Assembly: GCF_036014115.1 (NCBI RefSeq)
Contig: NZ_CP107913.1
Coordinates: 1,860,001 to 1,924,000, forward strand
DNA: 64,000 nucleotides
Source of the DNA: Streptomyces sp. NBC_00448
GTDB lineage: Bacteria; Actinomycetota; Actinomycetes; Streptomycetales; Streptomycetaceae
Direction of reading: 5' to 3'
Part shown: positions 18,515-25,792 of the stretch, piece after piece
How positions within the stretch are numbered: the stretch's first letter is position 1
Layout of the letters: every line of letters starts with the position of its first letter
The notes under the pieces: generated by a model
The model's input: only the letters and a program-made list of their open reading frames with translations
The model's database searches: none
What the model was told of the DNA's origin: nothing
Made by a program: the position numbers and the translations under genes

Positions 18515-18620
18515 ACAAGGGGCGCGTGGGGGCACTCCCCCGGGCTCCGCCGGGGGCACCCCCACCCAGGCGAAGCACTGGGGGAGAACTGCGCGTCCAG
18601 CCGCCCACCGACAGGTGGTC
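18515..18620. repeat. Interspersed intergenic repeat, copy B
   Basis: It carries the same blocks as the copy at 3486: GGGGCGCGTGGGGGCACTCC, then GGGGGAGAACTGCGCG(T)CCAG, then CCCACCGACAGGTGG. It is longer because of an internal CCCCCGGGCTCCGCCGGGGG hairpin. It lies between two convergent genes and can serve as their terminator. Confidence 0.6.
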
Positions 18621-18632
18621 CGGGCGGTCCCG

Positions 18633-19688
18633 TTACCCCAGCCCCGCCAGCGAAAGAGCCTCGATCCCCGCCCGCAACCCCGCGACCCGCTCCTCGAGGC
18701 TGAACCCGGAAGGCGCCAGCGAGAGCGTGGTCACGCCCGCGGCGGCGTACTCCTTCATGCGGTCCGCGATCCGCTCCACCGGCCCCAACAGGCACGTGGA
18801 GTCGATGAGTTCCTGCGGCACCGCCGCCGCGGCGGCGTCCTTCTCCCCGGCCAGATACTTGTCCTGGATGTCCGCGGCCTGCTGCTCGTACCCCATGCGC
18901 TGAGCCAGCTGGTTGTAGAAGTTCTGCTTGCGGCTCCCCATCCCGCCGACGTACAGCGCGGTGTACGGCCGGAAGGTGTCCGCGAGCTTCGGCAGATCCG
19001 CCACGGAGCCGAGCGCCAGCGGCAGCGTCGGGCACACGTCGAACCCGTCCATCGTCAGCCCGGCCTTCTCCCGGCCGGCCCGCAGCGGGCGGATCGCGGT
19101 GTCCTCCAGGTGCGCGGCGGACGGGAAGATCAGCAGCGCGCCGTCGGCGATCTCGCCGGTCTGCTCCAGGTTCTTCGGGCCGATCGCCGCGATGTACAGC
19201 GGGATGTGCTCGCGCTGCGGGTGCACGGTCAGCCGCAGCGCCTTCCCGGGGCCGCCGGGCAGCGGCAGCGTCCAGTGCTCGCCCTCGTACGACAGCCGCT
19301 CGCGGGACATCGCCTTGCGGACGATCTCGACGTACTCGCGGGTGCGGGCCAGCGGCTTGTCGAACTTGACGCCGTACCAGCCCTCGGAGACCTGCGGCCC
19401 GGACACGCCGAGGCCCAGCCGGAACCGGCCGCCGGTCAGGGAGTCCAGGGTGGCGGCGGTCATCGCGGTCATCGCCGGGGTGCGGGCCGGGATCTGGAGG
19501 ATCGCCGAGCCCACGTCGATCCGCTCGGTCTGCGCGGCCACCCACGACAGCACGCTCGGCGCGTCGGAGCCGTACGCCTCGGCGGCCCAGCAGACGGAGT
19601 AGCCGAGGCGGTCGGCCTCCTGGGCGACGGCGAGGTTGTCCGCGTCCATGCCGGCGCCCCAGTAGCCGAGGTTGATCCCGAGCCGCAT
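18633..19688 (-). CDS. LLM-class F420-dependent oxidoreductase
   Basis: 351 residues of the luciferase-like monooxygenase fold, F420 type: MRLGINLGYWGAGMDADNLA at the start, SAILQIPARTPAMTAMTAAT in the middle, and GRFRLGLGVSGPQVSEGWYG, the hallmark of the mycobacterial/streptomycete F420 subgroup. IPLYIAAIGPKNLE follows and a TIM-barrel end completes it. It transfers hydride from F420H2 or to F420; the substrate is unknown. Upstream of the ATG at 19688 lie AGGGGAG and two palindromes typical of TetR-type control. It is divergent from an aldo/keto reductase. Confidence 0.85.
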   Translation of the reverse strand: MRLGINLGYWGAGMDADNLAVAQEADRLGYSVCWAAEAYGSDAPSVLSWVAAQTERIDVGSAILQIPARTPAMTAMTAATLDSLTGGRFRLGLGVSGPQVSEGWYGVKFDKPLARTREYVEIVRKAMSRERLSYEGEHWTLPLPGGPGKALRLTVHPQREHIPLYIAAIGPKNLEQTGEIADGALLIFPSAAHLEDTAIRPLRAGREKAGLTMDGFDVCPTLPLALGSVADLPKLADTFRPYTALYVGGMGSRKQNFYNQLAQRMGYEQQAADIQDKYLAGEKDAAAAAVPQELIDSTCLLGPVERIADRMKEYAAAGVTTLSLAPSGFSLEERVAGLRAGIEALSLAGLG

Positions 19689-19700
19689 ACCGCTCCCCTT

Positions 19701-19718
19701 AGTACGTACTGGCCAGTA
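19701..19718. promoter_or_regulatory. Overlapping palindromes, probable TetR-type operator
   Basis: AGTACGTACT (19701-19710) is a perfect palindrome, and it overlaps TACTGGCCAGTA (19707-19718), also perfect. They stand 13-30 nt before the ATG of the F420 oxidoreductase, where a repressor would block it. TACTGGCCAGTA is the type of site bound by many TetR-family proteins. No TetR gene is in the window. Confidence 0.55.
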
Positions 19719-19807
19719 ACGTCGTTGTCCCCCCGGACTTTAGCGCCTTGTCCGGCCGAACGCGCCTGTCGGGTACGTCACTGCTCCCCATTTGGAGGGC
19801 CGGGCGC

Positions 19808-19813
19808 TAGCCT
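19808..19813 (+). promoter_or_regulatory. -10 box of a leaderless promoter
   Basis: TAGCCT ends 8 nt before the ATG at 19822, and there is no Shine-Dalgarno sequence. A transcription start at or beside the ATG is likely. Confidence 0.45.
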
Positions 19814-19821
19814 CAGCGGTC

Positions 19822-20802
19822 ATGGAGCACAGGCATCTCGGCCGCACCGGCCTGCGCGTGTCCCGGCTCGGACTCGGCACGCTCACCTGGGGGCGCGACA
19901 CGGGCGAGCGGGACGCCGCCGACCAGCTCAAGTCCTTCTGGGAGGCGGGCGGCTCGCTGGTCGACACCGCGGACGTGTACGCGGACGGAGGCGCGGAGTA
20001 CCTGCTCGGGCGGCTGATCGAGGACCTGGTGCCGCGCTCCGACCTGGTGATCGCCACGAAGGCGGGCAGCGTGCCCGACCCCGACCGGCGCTTCGACACC
20101 TCCCGCGGGCACCTGCTCGCCGCGCTCGACGCCTCGCTCCAGCGGCTCGGCACGGACCACGTCGACCTGTGGCAGGTGCACGCGTACGACCCGGGCACGC
20201 CGATGGAGGAGACACTCCAGGCCCTGGACATCGCGGTCAGCAGCGGCCGGGCCCGCTATGTCGGGGTCTCCAACTTCTGCGGCTGGCAGCTCGCCAAGGC
20301 CGCGTCCTGGCAGCTCGCCACGCCCGGCCGCACCCCGCTGGCCAGCACGCAGATGGAGTACTCGCTGCTCCAGCGCGGCATCGAACGCGAGGTGCTGCCC
20401 GCGGCCGTCGACCTCGGCGTGGGGCTGCTTCCGTCGTCGCCGCTCGGGCGCGGGGTACTCACCGGGAAGTACCGGCACGGCGTCCCCGCGGACTCGCGCG
20501 GCGGCTCCTCCGGCATGGCCGCCTTCGTCGCGCCGTACCTCGACGACACCGCCCGCCTGATCGTGGACGCGCTGGCCATAGCGGCCGACGGCCTGGCCGT
20601 GTCGCCGCTGCACGTCGCGCTCGCCTGGGTGCGGGACCGGCCGGGCGTCACCGCGCCCATTCTCGGCGCGCGCAACGCCGCGCAGCTCGGCGCCGCTCTG
20701 TCGGTGGAGGGCCTTACGCTGCCGGAAGAGATCTGCTCGGCCCTTGACGACGTCTCGGCGCCGTTGCACCGCTACCCGGACCACGACTGGACCACTCTCT
20801 GA
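19822..20802 (+). CDS. Aldo/keto reductase
   Basis: 326 residues of the AKR fold. Tetrad residues are visible: D and Y in VDTADVYADGGAE, K in VIATKAGS and H in LWQVHAYD. The NADP site motif appears as APILGARNAAQLGAALSVEG. GLGTLTWGRDT near residue 20 is typical of the YajO/AKR11-12 type voltage-channel-beta-like reductases. The substrate is unknown. Start ATG at 19822; the open frame begins ten codons earlier without any ribosome binding site. The next gene starts 43 nt downstream with its own AGG-rich site, so the two may be co-transcribed. Confidence 0.85.
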   Translation: MEHRHLGRTGLRVSRLGLGTLTWGRDTGERDAADQLKSFWEAGGSLVDTADVYADGGAEYLLGRLIEDLVPRSDLVIATKAGSVPDPDRRFDTSRGHLLAALDASLQRLGTDHVDLWQVHAYDPGTPMEETLQALDIAVSSGRARYVGVSNFCGWQLAKAASWQLATPGRTPLASTQMEYSLLQRGIEREVLPAAVDLGVGLLPSSPLGRGVLTGKYRHGVPADSRGGSSGMAAFVAPYLDDTARLIVDALAIAADGLAVSPLHVALAWVRDRPGVTAPILGARNAAQLGAALSVEGLTLPEEICSALDDVSAPLHRYPDHDWTTL

Positions 20803-20845
20803 GTCCTGCGAGTCGCGGCCGTTCCGCTCCACGGAGGCTTCCAGC

Positions 20846-23287
20846 GTGACCACCCCCACCCCGCCCGACGACTCCACCGCTCCCGCCGCGCAGGCCGCCG
20901 CTCCAACGGCTGCCGGGACTCCCGCGGCCCTCGCGGACGGCGGCGCCGTGCCCGCCGCGCGCCCCGGCCCGGCCGGGAAGCCGGATCTGGCGAGCCTGGC
21001 GGCGGCTATGCGGTCCATCGAGCGCGGCGACAACCCGGCGGCGCCCGCCCCGCGCGGCGACGCGGCCGAGGCCCGCCGCAAGCGCCGCGAGGCGATGGCG
21101 GAGGAGGCGGCCCGGCTCCAGGCCCTGGAAGCGGCCGAGATGGTGGGCGGGACCACGCCGGGCGCGACCGCGGAGCAGGGCGAGGCGGCGTCCGAGGGCG
21201 GGTCCGGCGACGGGCCGGCCGAGCCGGCGGACGCGGGGGGCGACGGCGAGGCGGGAGACGCGCCGGAGCCGACCGACGTGCCGGAGCCCGGTGACGCGCC
21301 CGAGCCCGGCGACGCCGATCTGCCCTCCACCGCGGCGGGTACGACCGGCGAGGCGGGCGCCGAACCCGGCAACGACCCGGCCGAGCAGGTGACTTCGGCG
21401 CAAGGCGGGCCCGCCGGCGCGCGTCCGGCCCGCGCGGAACGCCCCGCCGCGGCGCCCGCGAGCGCCGCCCGGGCACCGCTCGACGCCGCCGCCGTGGACG
21501 CGGCCCGGCAGGTGCTCGCGGGCGGCGGGGCGCCCGGGGAACTGGCCGAGCCGGTCGTACGCGCGCTGGGCGAGGGCGCGGCCGCGCTGGTGCGGGAGGA
21601 CCCGTGGGGGGTGCTCGGTCTGCCGGGGGTGCGGGTCGGGGTGGAGCAGGTGGACGCGTTCGCCCGGGCGGTGCTGGGCGGGGCGGTCGGTCCGGGCGAC
21701 GAGCGGCGGGTGCGGGCGCTGGTGGGCCACGTACTGGACCGGGCCGCCGAGCAGGGCCACACCGCCCTCGACGGGGACGCGCTGCGGACCGCCCTGGCGC
21801 GCTACTCCGTACCCGACCCGGACACCGCGATCGCCGCCGCCGTCGAGGAGGGCCGGGTGCTGGTCTTCCGCGCGGAACCCGAAGGCGCGGCCGGGGCCCC
21901 GGAGGACGACGAGGACGACGAACCGGCGCCCGTACCCCTGCTGTTCGGCCTGGACCGGTACGCCCTGGCCGAGGAGAGCCTCGCGGACGGCTGTGTACGG
22001 CTGCTGCGCTCCTTCGAGGGCGCCCCGGGCGGCGCGGGTGCCGCGGCCGGCGCTGAAGGCGCAGAGGACGGCTCAGGGGACGCTGCGGGTGGTTCGGCGG
22101 GCGGGTCGGCGGGGAGTTCGGCCCCCGACTGGGAGGCCGCCGCGGCTGCCGCCCCTTCCCCCTCCGCCGCCGAGCTGATCCGCGTGGCCGCCGGCAGCGG
22201 GCTGGTGCTGCACACCGGCGGCGAGGCGGCCCGGGCCGAACCGGCCGCGCTGGTCGCGGCCGCCCGTGCGGCGGGCCTGCGCGCGTACGCCGCCGCCTAC
22301 ACCGACAGCGGCAGGCGGCGGCTGGCCGCGGTCCCCGGGATCGGCGAGGACGGCGCGCTGACCGTCGCGGGCCTGCTGGCGGGCGGCCGGGCCCCCGACG
22401 GCAGCCTCCCGCTCGACCTGCTCGCGGTGCTGGACGCGCCCCAACTGTCCGTCGAGGAGGCCGCCACGCTGGTCGAGGCGGTCCCGGACGGCGCGCGGCT
22501 GGTGCTCAGCGGCGACCCGCACGCGCTGTGGTCGGCCGGACCCGGCCGCGCGTTCGCCGACCTGCTGGCCGCGAAGGCGTGCCCCCGGGTCACCTCGCGC
22601 ACCCCCGACCCGGGGCCGATCGGCGAGCTGACCTCCTGCGTGGCCATCGGCGAGCTCACGCCGGTCGACGCGCCGGACAAGGAGGTCGTGGTGGTCCCGG
22701 TGCGCGCGCCGGGCGAGGCGGTGCACCGCGCGGTGCAACTGGTCGCGGACTCGGTGCCGCGGGCGTTCGGGGTGCCGCCGGAGCAGACCCAGGTGATCAC
22801 GCTCGCGCACGGCGGCCCGGTCGGCACCCGCGCGCTCAACGCGGCCCTCAAGGAGCGGCTGAACCCCGGCCCCGGCCGGTTCGGCGGCTTCGACCCCGGC
22901 GACCGGGTGGTACACGTGCCGGCCCCGGGCCGTACGCACCCGGCCACGGTGGTCGGCGCCGAGCCGGACGGGCTGCGGCTCGCGGGCGAGGACGGCCCGG
23001 TGCTGGTGCCGCGCGCGGAGGTCGCGGCGACCGTACGGCACGGGTGGGCGGTCACCGGCCACCAGGCGGCCGGCATCCGCTGGCCCGCGGCGGTCGTGGT
23101 GGTGCCCGGCGACGCCGGCCCGCTGCTCACCCGCGGCTGGGTCTACACCGCCTTCGGCCGCGGTGAGCGGCACCTGTCGGTCGTGCAGGGCGCGGATCAG
23201 GCGCTGGCCGCCGCGGTGGCCGGGCCGGTGGCGAAGGAGCGTACGACCCGGCTGGCGGCGGTGCTGCGGGAGCTGGCGGCGGAGTAG
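20846..23287 (+). CDS. RecD2-like helix-hairpin-helix protein with degenerate helicase motifs
   Basis: 813 residues, GTG start with ACGGAGG 8 nt upstream. Residues 1-210 are a low-complexity Ala/Pro/Glu/Gly region. From about 215 comes a helix-hairpin-helix segment (WGVLGLPGVRVGVEQVDAFA), then a UvrD/RecD2-like architecture. At the P-loop position (around 453) there is VLHTGGEAARAE, with no GKT/GKS. At motif II (around 528) DAPQ replaces the DExx box, followed by RLVLSGDPHALWSAGPGRAF, a good motif III. The C-terminal half matches RecD2 motifs (GTRALNAALKERLNP; HQAAGIRWPAAVVV for the usual HKSQGSEF; WVYTAFGRGERHLSVV). DNA binding is likely, but ATP-driven unwinding is doubtful. Confidence 0.75.
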   Translation: MTTPTPPDDSTAPAAQAAAPTAAGTPAALADGGAVPAARPGPAGKPDLASLAAAMRSIERGDNPAAPAPRGDAAEARRKRREAMAEEAARLQALEAAEMVGGTTPGATAEQGEAASEGGSGDGPAEPADAGGDGEAGDAPEPTDVPEPGDAPEPGDADLPSTAAGTTGEAGAEPGNDPAEQVTSAQGGPAGARPARAERPAAAPASAARAPLDAAAVDAARQVLAGGGAPGELAEPVVRALGEGAAALVREDPWGVLGLPGVRVGVEQVDAFARAVLGGAVGPGDERRVRALVGHVLDRAAEQGHTALDGDALRTALARYSVPDPDTAIAAAVEEGRVLVFRAEPEGAAGAPEDDEDDEPAPVPLLFGLDRYALAEESLADGCVRLLRSFEGAPGGAGAAAGAEGAEDGSGDAAGGSAGGSAGSSAPDWEAAAAAAPSPSAAELIRVAAGSGLVLHTGGEAARAEPAALVAAARAAGLRAYAAAYTDSGRRRLAAVPGIGEDGALTVAGLLAGGRAPDGSLPLDLLAVLDAPQLSVEEAATLVEAVPDGARLVLSGDPHALWSAGPGRAFADLLAAKACPRVTSRTPDPGPIGELTSCVAIGELTPVDAPDKEVVVVPVRAPGEAVHRAVQLVADSVPRAFGVPPEQTQVITLAHGGPVGTRALNAALKERLNPGPGRFGGFDPGDRVVHVPAPGRTHPATVVGAEPDGLRLAGEDGPVLVPRAEVAATVRHGWAVTGHQAAGIRWPAAVVVVPGDAGPLLTRGWVYTAFGRGERHLSVVQGADQALAAAVAGPVAKERTTRLAAVLRELAAE

Positions 23288-23316
23288 GCGGGGCGGCGGT
23301 ACGGCTGCGCAAGCCG

Positions 23317-23345
23317 CGGCGGGGGCCGTGTGGCGGCCCCCGCCG
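23317..23345. terminator. Bidirectional terminator
   Basis: CGGCGGGGGCCG (23317-23328) and CGGCCCCCGCCG (23334-23345) form a perfect 12-bp stem with a TGTGG loop between convergent genes. Confidence 0.8.
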
Positions 23346-23351
23346 CCCGGC

Positions 23352-23957
23352 TCACTCCGGGTCGAGCGCGCCCAGCTCGTCCTCGAAGACCAGGCTCATG
23401 TCGAAGCGGCACAGCGCGAGCTGCGGGTCGGCCTGGTCGAACGGCGCGTCCAGCCACTCCCCCGGCTCGGTGGGCTCGGCGGCGCACACCCACAGCGTCG
23501 AGTCGCCCTCCTCCAGCCCGAACTCCTTGTGCCGCTGGGCGATCTCGTCGGGTTCGTACTCGCCGAAGACCGCCGCGACGGCCGCGTTGACCGACTCACC
23601 GGCCTCCGCGTCGCCCTCCGCGGCCCGCCGGGCCTGGGCGAGCAGCCGCTCCGGCTCAACCACGGTGTAGTCGCGCCGGATCAGGACGCTGATCGCCTCC
23701 GGGTCCTCGGGGCCGAGGTACTCCGGCGCCCCGTCGCCCGCGGGCACCTCGAACGGGGTCACCTCGTCGTACCTGTCGTACAGCAGCTCGTCGTACGACT
23801 CGGCGGCCGAGGCCAGAGCTTCGAACGCCGTGTAGACGGACGGGTCGTCGTCCCCGGCACGGTTCTCGATCGCGTCGAGGTGGCGGTCGAGCGCGGCTTT
23901 GAGCGCTTCAACCGCGGCACGGACCTCGGCAACGGTGGGCTGCACGTCATCAGACAT
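23352..23957 (-). CDS. Conserved actinobacterial hypothetical protein
   Basis: 201 acidic residues with no signal or membrane segment. The N-terminal third is helical (VAEVRAAVEALKAALDRHLD), and YTAFEALASAAESYDELLYD and VLIRRDYTVVEPERLLAQAR follow. I recognise it as a family conserved in Streptomyces but know of no function. The ATG at 23957 has a TAGCGT -10 box 7 nt upstream on the minus strand, the same leaderless arrangement as at 1760. It is divergent from the small DUF5703 gene, 48 bp away. Confidence 0.7.
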   Translation of the reverse strand: MSDDVQPTVAEVRAAVEALKAALDRHLDAIENRAGDDDPSVYTAFEALASAAESYDELLYDRYDEVTPFEVPAGDGAPEYLGPEDPEAISVLIRRDYTVVEPERLLAQARRAAEGDAEAGESVNAAVAAVFGEYEPDEIAQRHKEFGLEEGDSTLWVCAAEPTEPGEWLDAPFDQADPQLALCRFDMSLVFEDELGALDPE

Positions 23958-24005
23958 GGAGCAGACGCTATCCGCACAGGGGCGTTGCCCGCACAATAGA
24001 TTGCG

Positions 24006-24194
24006 ATGCCGGAATACGAATTCAGAGAGATGTACGTGCCGCGCGGTACCTCGCGCAAGGACGCGGCACGTCTGCTGACCGACGAAGCCGAGTACAGGCA
24101 CTGGGAGCTGGACCGGGTGCGGTTGTACCCGGACGGCAGCCGAAGAGTGCGGTTGCGCCGCCGGATCATCCGCCAGGTGCGGGCCACGTGGTGA
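24006..24194 (+). CDS. DUF5703 family small protein
   Basis: 62 residues, starting PEYEFREMYVPRGTSRKDAA and ending in an arginine-rich stretch (RRVRLRRRIIRQVRATW). It is small, basic and without signal peptide, matching the DUF5703 family of short actinobacterial proteins of unknown function. There is no Shine-Dalgarno; CACAAT ends 8 nt before the ATG, so it is probably another leaderless mRNA. It shares a 48-bp divergent promoter region with the acidic hypothetical protein. Confidence 0.75.
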   Translation: MPEYEFREMYVPRGTSRKDAARLLTDEAEYRHWELDRVRLYPDGSRRVRLRRRIIRQVRATW

Positions 24195-24253
24195 GAAGTC
24201 CGGTGCGTCGGGTGACGGGACCGCCCGGGTAGCCCCGCCCGGTGGATTGCCGG

Positions 24254-24436
24254 ACCTTGCGGTCCGCGGACGGTTGTTCACTTCGTTCTCCCCCCGCCCC
24301 TGGGCAACCGCGGCCCGCCGCAGTGCTCGCGCCGGGGGCGCCCGCAGTGATCAGGGGGCGCGCGGGGGTACCTCCCAGGGGCCGTCAGGCCCTGGGGGGA
24401 GAACGGGGCGAGCGACCCACCCACGGACCGCAAGGT
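24254..24436. repeat. 183-bp element bounded by 13-bp inverted repeats, with intergenic repeat copy C inside
   Basis: ACCTTGCGGTCCG at 24254-24266 and CGGACCGCAAGGT at 24424-24436 are exact reverse complements 157 bp apart. Between them lie GGGGGCGCGCGGGGGTACCTCCC, split over 24353-24376, and GGGGAGAAC near 24398, the blocks of the intergenic repeat seen at 3486 and 18515. There is also a central CTCCCAGGGGCC/GGCCCTGGGGGGAG hairpin. No ORF fits. It may be a small non-autonomous element or an extended terminator. Confidence 0.5.
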
Positions 24437-24476
24437 GCGGGCTCTGCTGACAGGGGCTGGGCTTGAGGTCCCCCGC

Positions 24477-25052
24477 TCAGCGCGCGGCGCGTCCGCGGCG
24501 GAAGAGCAGGGCGCCGCCGAGGAGCAGCGCGCCGGCCGCGCCCGCGATCATTCCCATGTCGTCCGCGCCGGTGTGGGCGAGGGTGGGGGTGGTGGCGCCG
24601 GCGGGGCTGCCGGTCTGCGACACGGGGGTGGCTCCGCCCGGGATGCCGGGGTTCGTCGGGGTGCCGGGGTTCGTCGGGGTGCCGGGGTTCGTCGGGGTGC
24701 CGGGGGTGCCGGGATTTCCGGGGGTGCCGGGGTGGCCCGGCTTCCCCGGGTGACTCGGCGTACCCGGGTGACCGGGCGTACCCGGGGTGCCCGGCGTGCC
24801 CGTACCCGTGTCGCTGTTCCCGCAGTCGTTGCCGAACGCCGGGTTCAGCAGGGCCAGCACGTCGACCGTGTTGCCGCAGACGTTCACCGGCACCTGCACC
24901 GGGGCCTGGACGGTGTTGCCCGACAGCACGCCGGGCGAGCCGACCGCCGCGCCGCCCGCACCCGCGTCCGCGTGGGCGAGCCCGCCGGCCGCGGCGAGCA
25001 CCCCGCCCGTGGCGACCGCGGTGAGCAGGCCCTTCTTCGTGACCTGACGCAT
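24477..25052 (-). CDS. Long chaplin-type surface protein with sortase motif (ChpC position)
   Basis: 191 residues. A signal peptide (about residues 1-29, ending AHA) is followed by one chaplin domain: AVGSPGVLSGNTVQAPVQ, then VNVCGNTVDVLALLNPAFGN with the two conserved cysteines. Next comes a Pro/Gly/Thr/His-rich spacer of PGTP/PGHP repeats, then LAHTG (a LAXTG sortase signal), a hydrophobic helix and RRGRAAR. It should be covalently attached to the peptidoglycan by sortase and help coat aerial hyphae. The well-known long chaplins have two chaplin domains; this one has only one. Start ATG 25052 with AGGTAGGAA upstream. It is followed on the same strand by no gene and preceded by the short chaplin. 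Confidence 0.88.
   Translation of the reverse strand: MRQVTKKGLLTAVATGGVLAAAGGLAHADAGAGGAAVGSPGVLSGNTVQAPVQVPVNVCGNTVDVLALLNPAFGNDCGNSDTGTGTPGTPGTPGHPGTPSHPGKPGHPGTPGNPGTPGTPTNPGTPTNPGTPTNPGIPGGATPVSQTGSPAGATTPTLAHTGADDMGMIAGAAGALLLGGALLFRRGRAAR
24645..24698. repeat. Tandem 18-bp repeat inside the chaplin spacer
   Basis: GCCGGGGTTCGTCGGGGT is repeated three times without change (24645-24662, 24663-24680, 24681-24698). On the coding strand it encodes TNPGTP units of the cell-wall spacer. Identical copies suggest recent expansion and length variation between strains. Confidence 0.85.
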
Positions 25053-25133
25053 GGATTCGTTCCTACCTTCTTGCGACTCTTCACCGGAGCGGTAGGGAAC
25101 ATCCATGCCCCGCACCCCCCGGAAATGGCGAGC

Positions 25134-25166
25134 GGCCCCGGAGCGCCGTGAGCGGCGTCCGGGGCC
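25134..25166 (-). terminator. Hairpin between the two chaplin genes
   Basis: GGCCCCGGAGCGCC (25134-25147) pairs with GGCGTCCGGGGCC (25154-25166) with a single bulged G. A second stem, CCCACGCC/GGGCGTGGG, lies around 25172-25197. They lie between the short chaplin's stop and the long chaplin's start, so they may end the first transcript and leave the second gene with its own promoter. Confidence 0.5.
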
Positions 25167-25205
25167 GGCCTCCCCCACGCCGCCGGGCGTGGGAGGGTTC
25201 CCGAA

Positions 25206-25228
25206 CCGCGGCCGGGTGGCGGCCGCGG
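25206..25228 (-). terminator. Terminator hairpin after the short chaplin gene
   Basis: CCGCGGCCG (25206-25214) and CGGCCGCGG (25220-25228) form a perfect 9-bp stem with a GGTGG loop, 9 nt after the stop codon. Confidence 0.65.
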
Positions 25229-25237
25229 AGGGTCCTG

Positions 25238-25471
25238 CTAGCTGTTGACGCAGGTGTTCCCGAAGGCGGGGTTGAGCAGCCCGACCACGTTGACCGAGTT
25301 GCCGCACAGGTTGACCGGCACGTGCACCGGGATCTGGACGACGTTGCCCGACAGCACGCCCGGGGACTGCACGGCGGCACCCTGCGCGCCGGCGTCGGCG
25401 AACGCCAGACCCGCGCCCGCGAGCACCAGACCACCGGTGGCAGCCGCAGTGGCGACGACCTTCTTGAGCAT
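25238..25471 (-). CDS. chpH: Short chaplin (ChpH-like)
   Basis: 77 residues: a cleavable signal peptide (LKKVVATAAATGGLVLAGAG, ending AFA) and one chaplin domain with AVQSPGVLSGNVVQIPVH and VNLCGNSVNVVGLLNPAFGN, the two cysteines forming the conserved disulfide. Short chaplins are secreted and assemble into amyloid rodlets on aerial structures. The ATG at 25471 has a strong AGGAGGAAG site. A short and a long chaplin adjacent to each other near mshC is the chpH-chpC arrangement of S. coelicolor, hence the symbol. Confidence 0.9.
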   Translation of the reverse strand: MLKKVVATAAATGGLVLAGAGLAFADAGAQGAAVQSPGVLSGNVVQIPVHVPVNLCGNSVNVVGLLNPAFGNTCVNS

Positions 25472-25792
25472 TTGCTTCCTCCTGGATGGGACCAACGTGG
25501 CCCCAGAGCCGCGGACCACACCCGTCGTAACGACGCGGAGGAAACACGGCAACGAACGAACCCGGTCATTCACTCGTACTGGCGATCCGGGCCGGGGGTA
25601 CGGGCACAGACGAGCGAGCGTTCGACCGCCGTACGGCCGTGGGCGTACGACCGCGGGCAAGGGTGGGCGCGGGTGAGGTGGGCGCGGGCGGGTGGCCGCC
25701 GCCGTACGGCCGCGGGCGGGCGGCGGGCGGGGCCGTGTCCACCGGCCGCCGCCCGCCACCCGCCCGCGCGCTGCTCGATCTCCCGCTGTCGC
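25472..25792. other. Intergenic region upstream of the short chaplin gene
   Basis: No gene is seen. CGTCGTAACGACG (25523-25535) is a perfect odd palindrome about 52 nt before the chaplin start. I looked for the CGTAAC...CGTTGA promoter of sigma BldN in the correct direction and did not find a clean match. The rest (25600-25760) is GC-rich with repeats of CGTACGGCCG and GGGCGCGGG. Confidence 0.4.

Noticed and set aside
25472..25792. BldN-type promoter (CGTAAC...CGTTGA) before the short chaplin
   Set aside because: CGTAAC occurs only on the wrong strand as part of a palindrome, and no CGTTGA at the right spacing was found.
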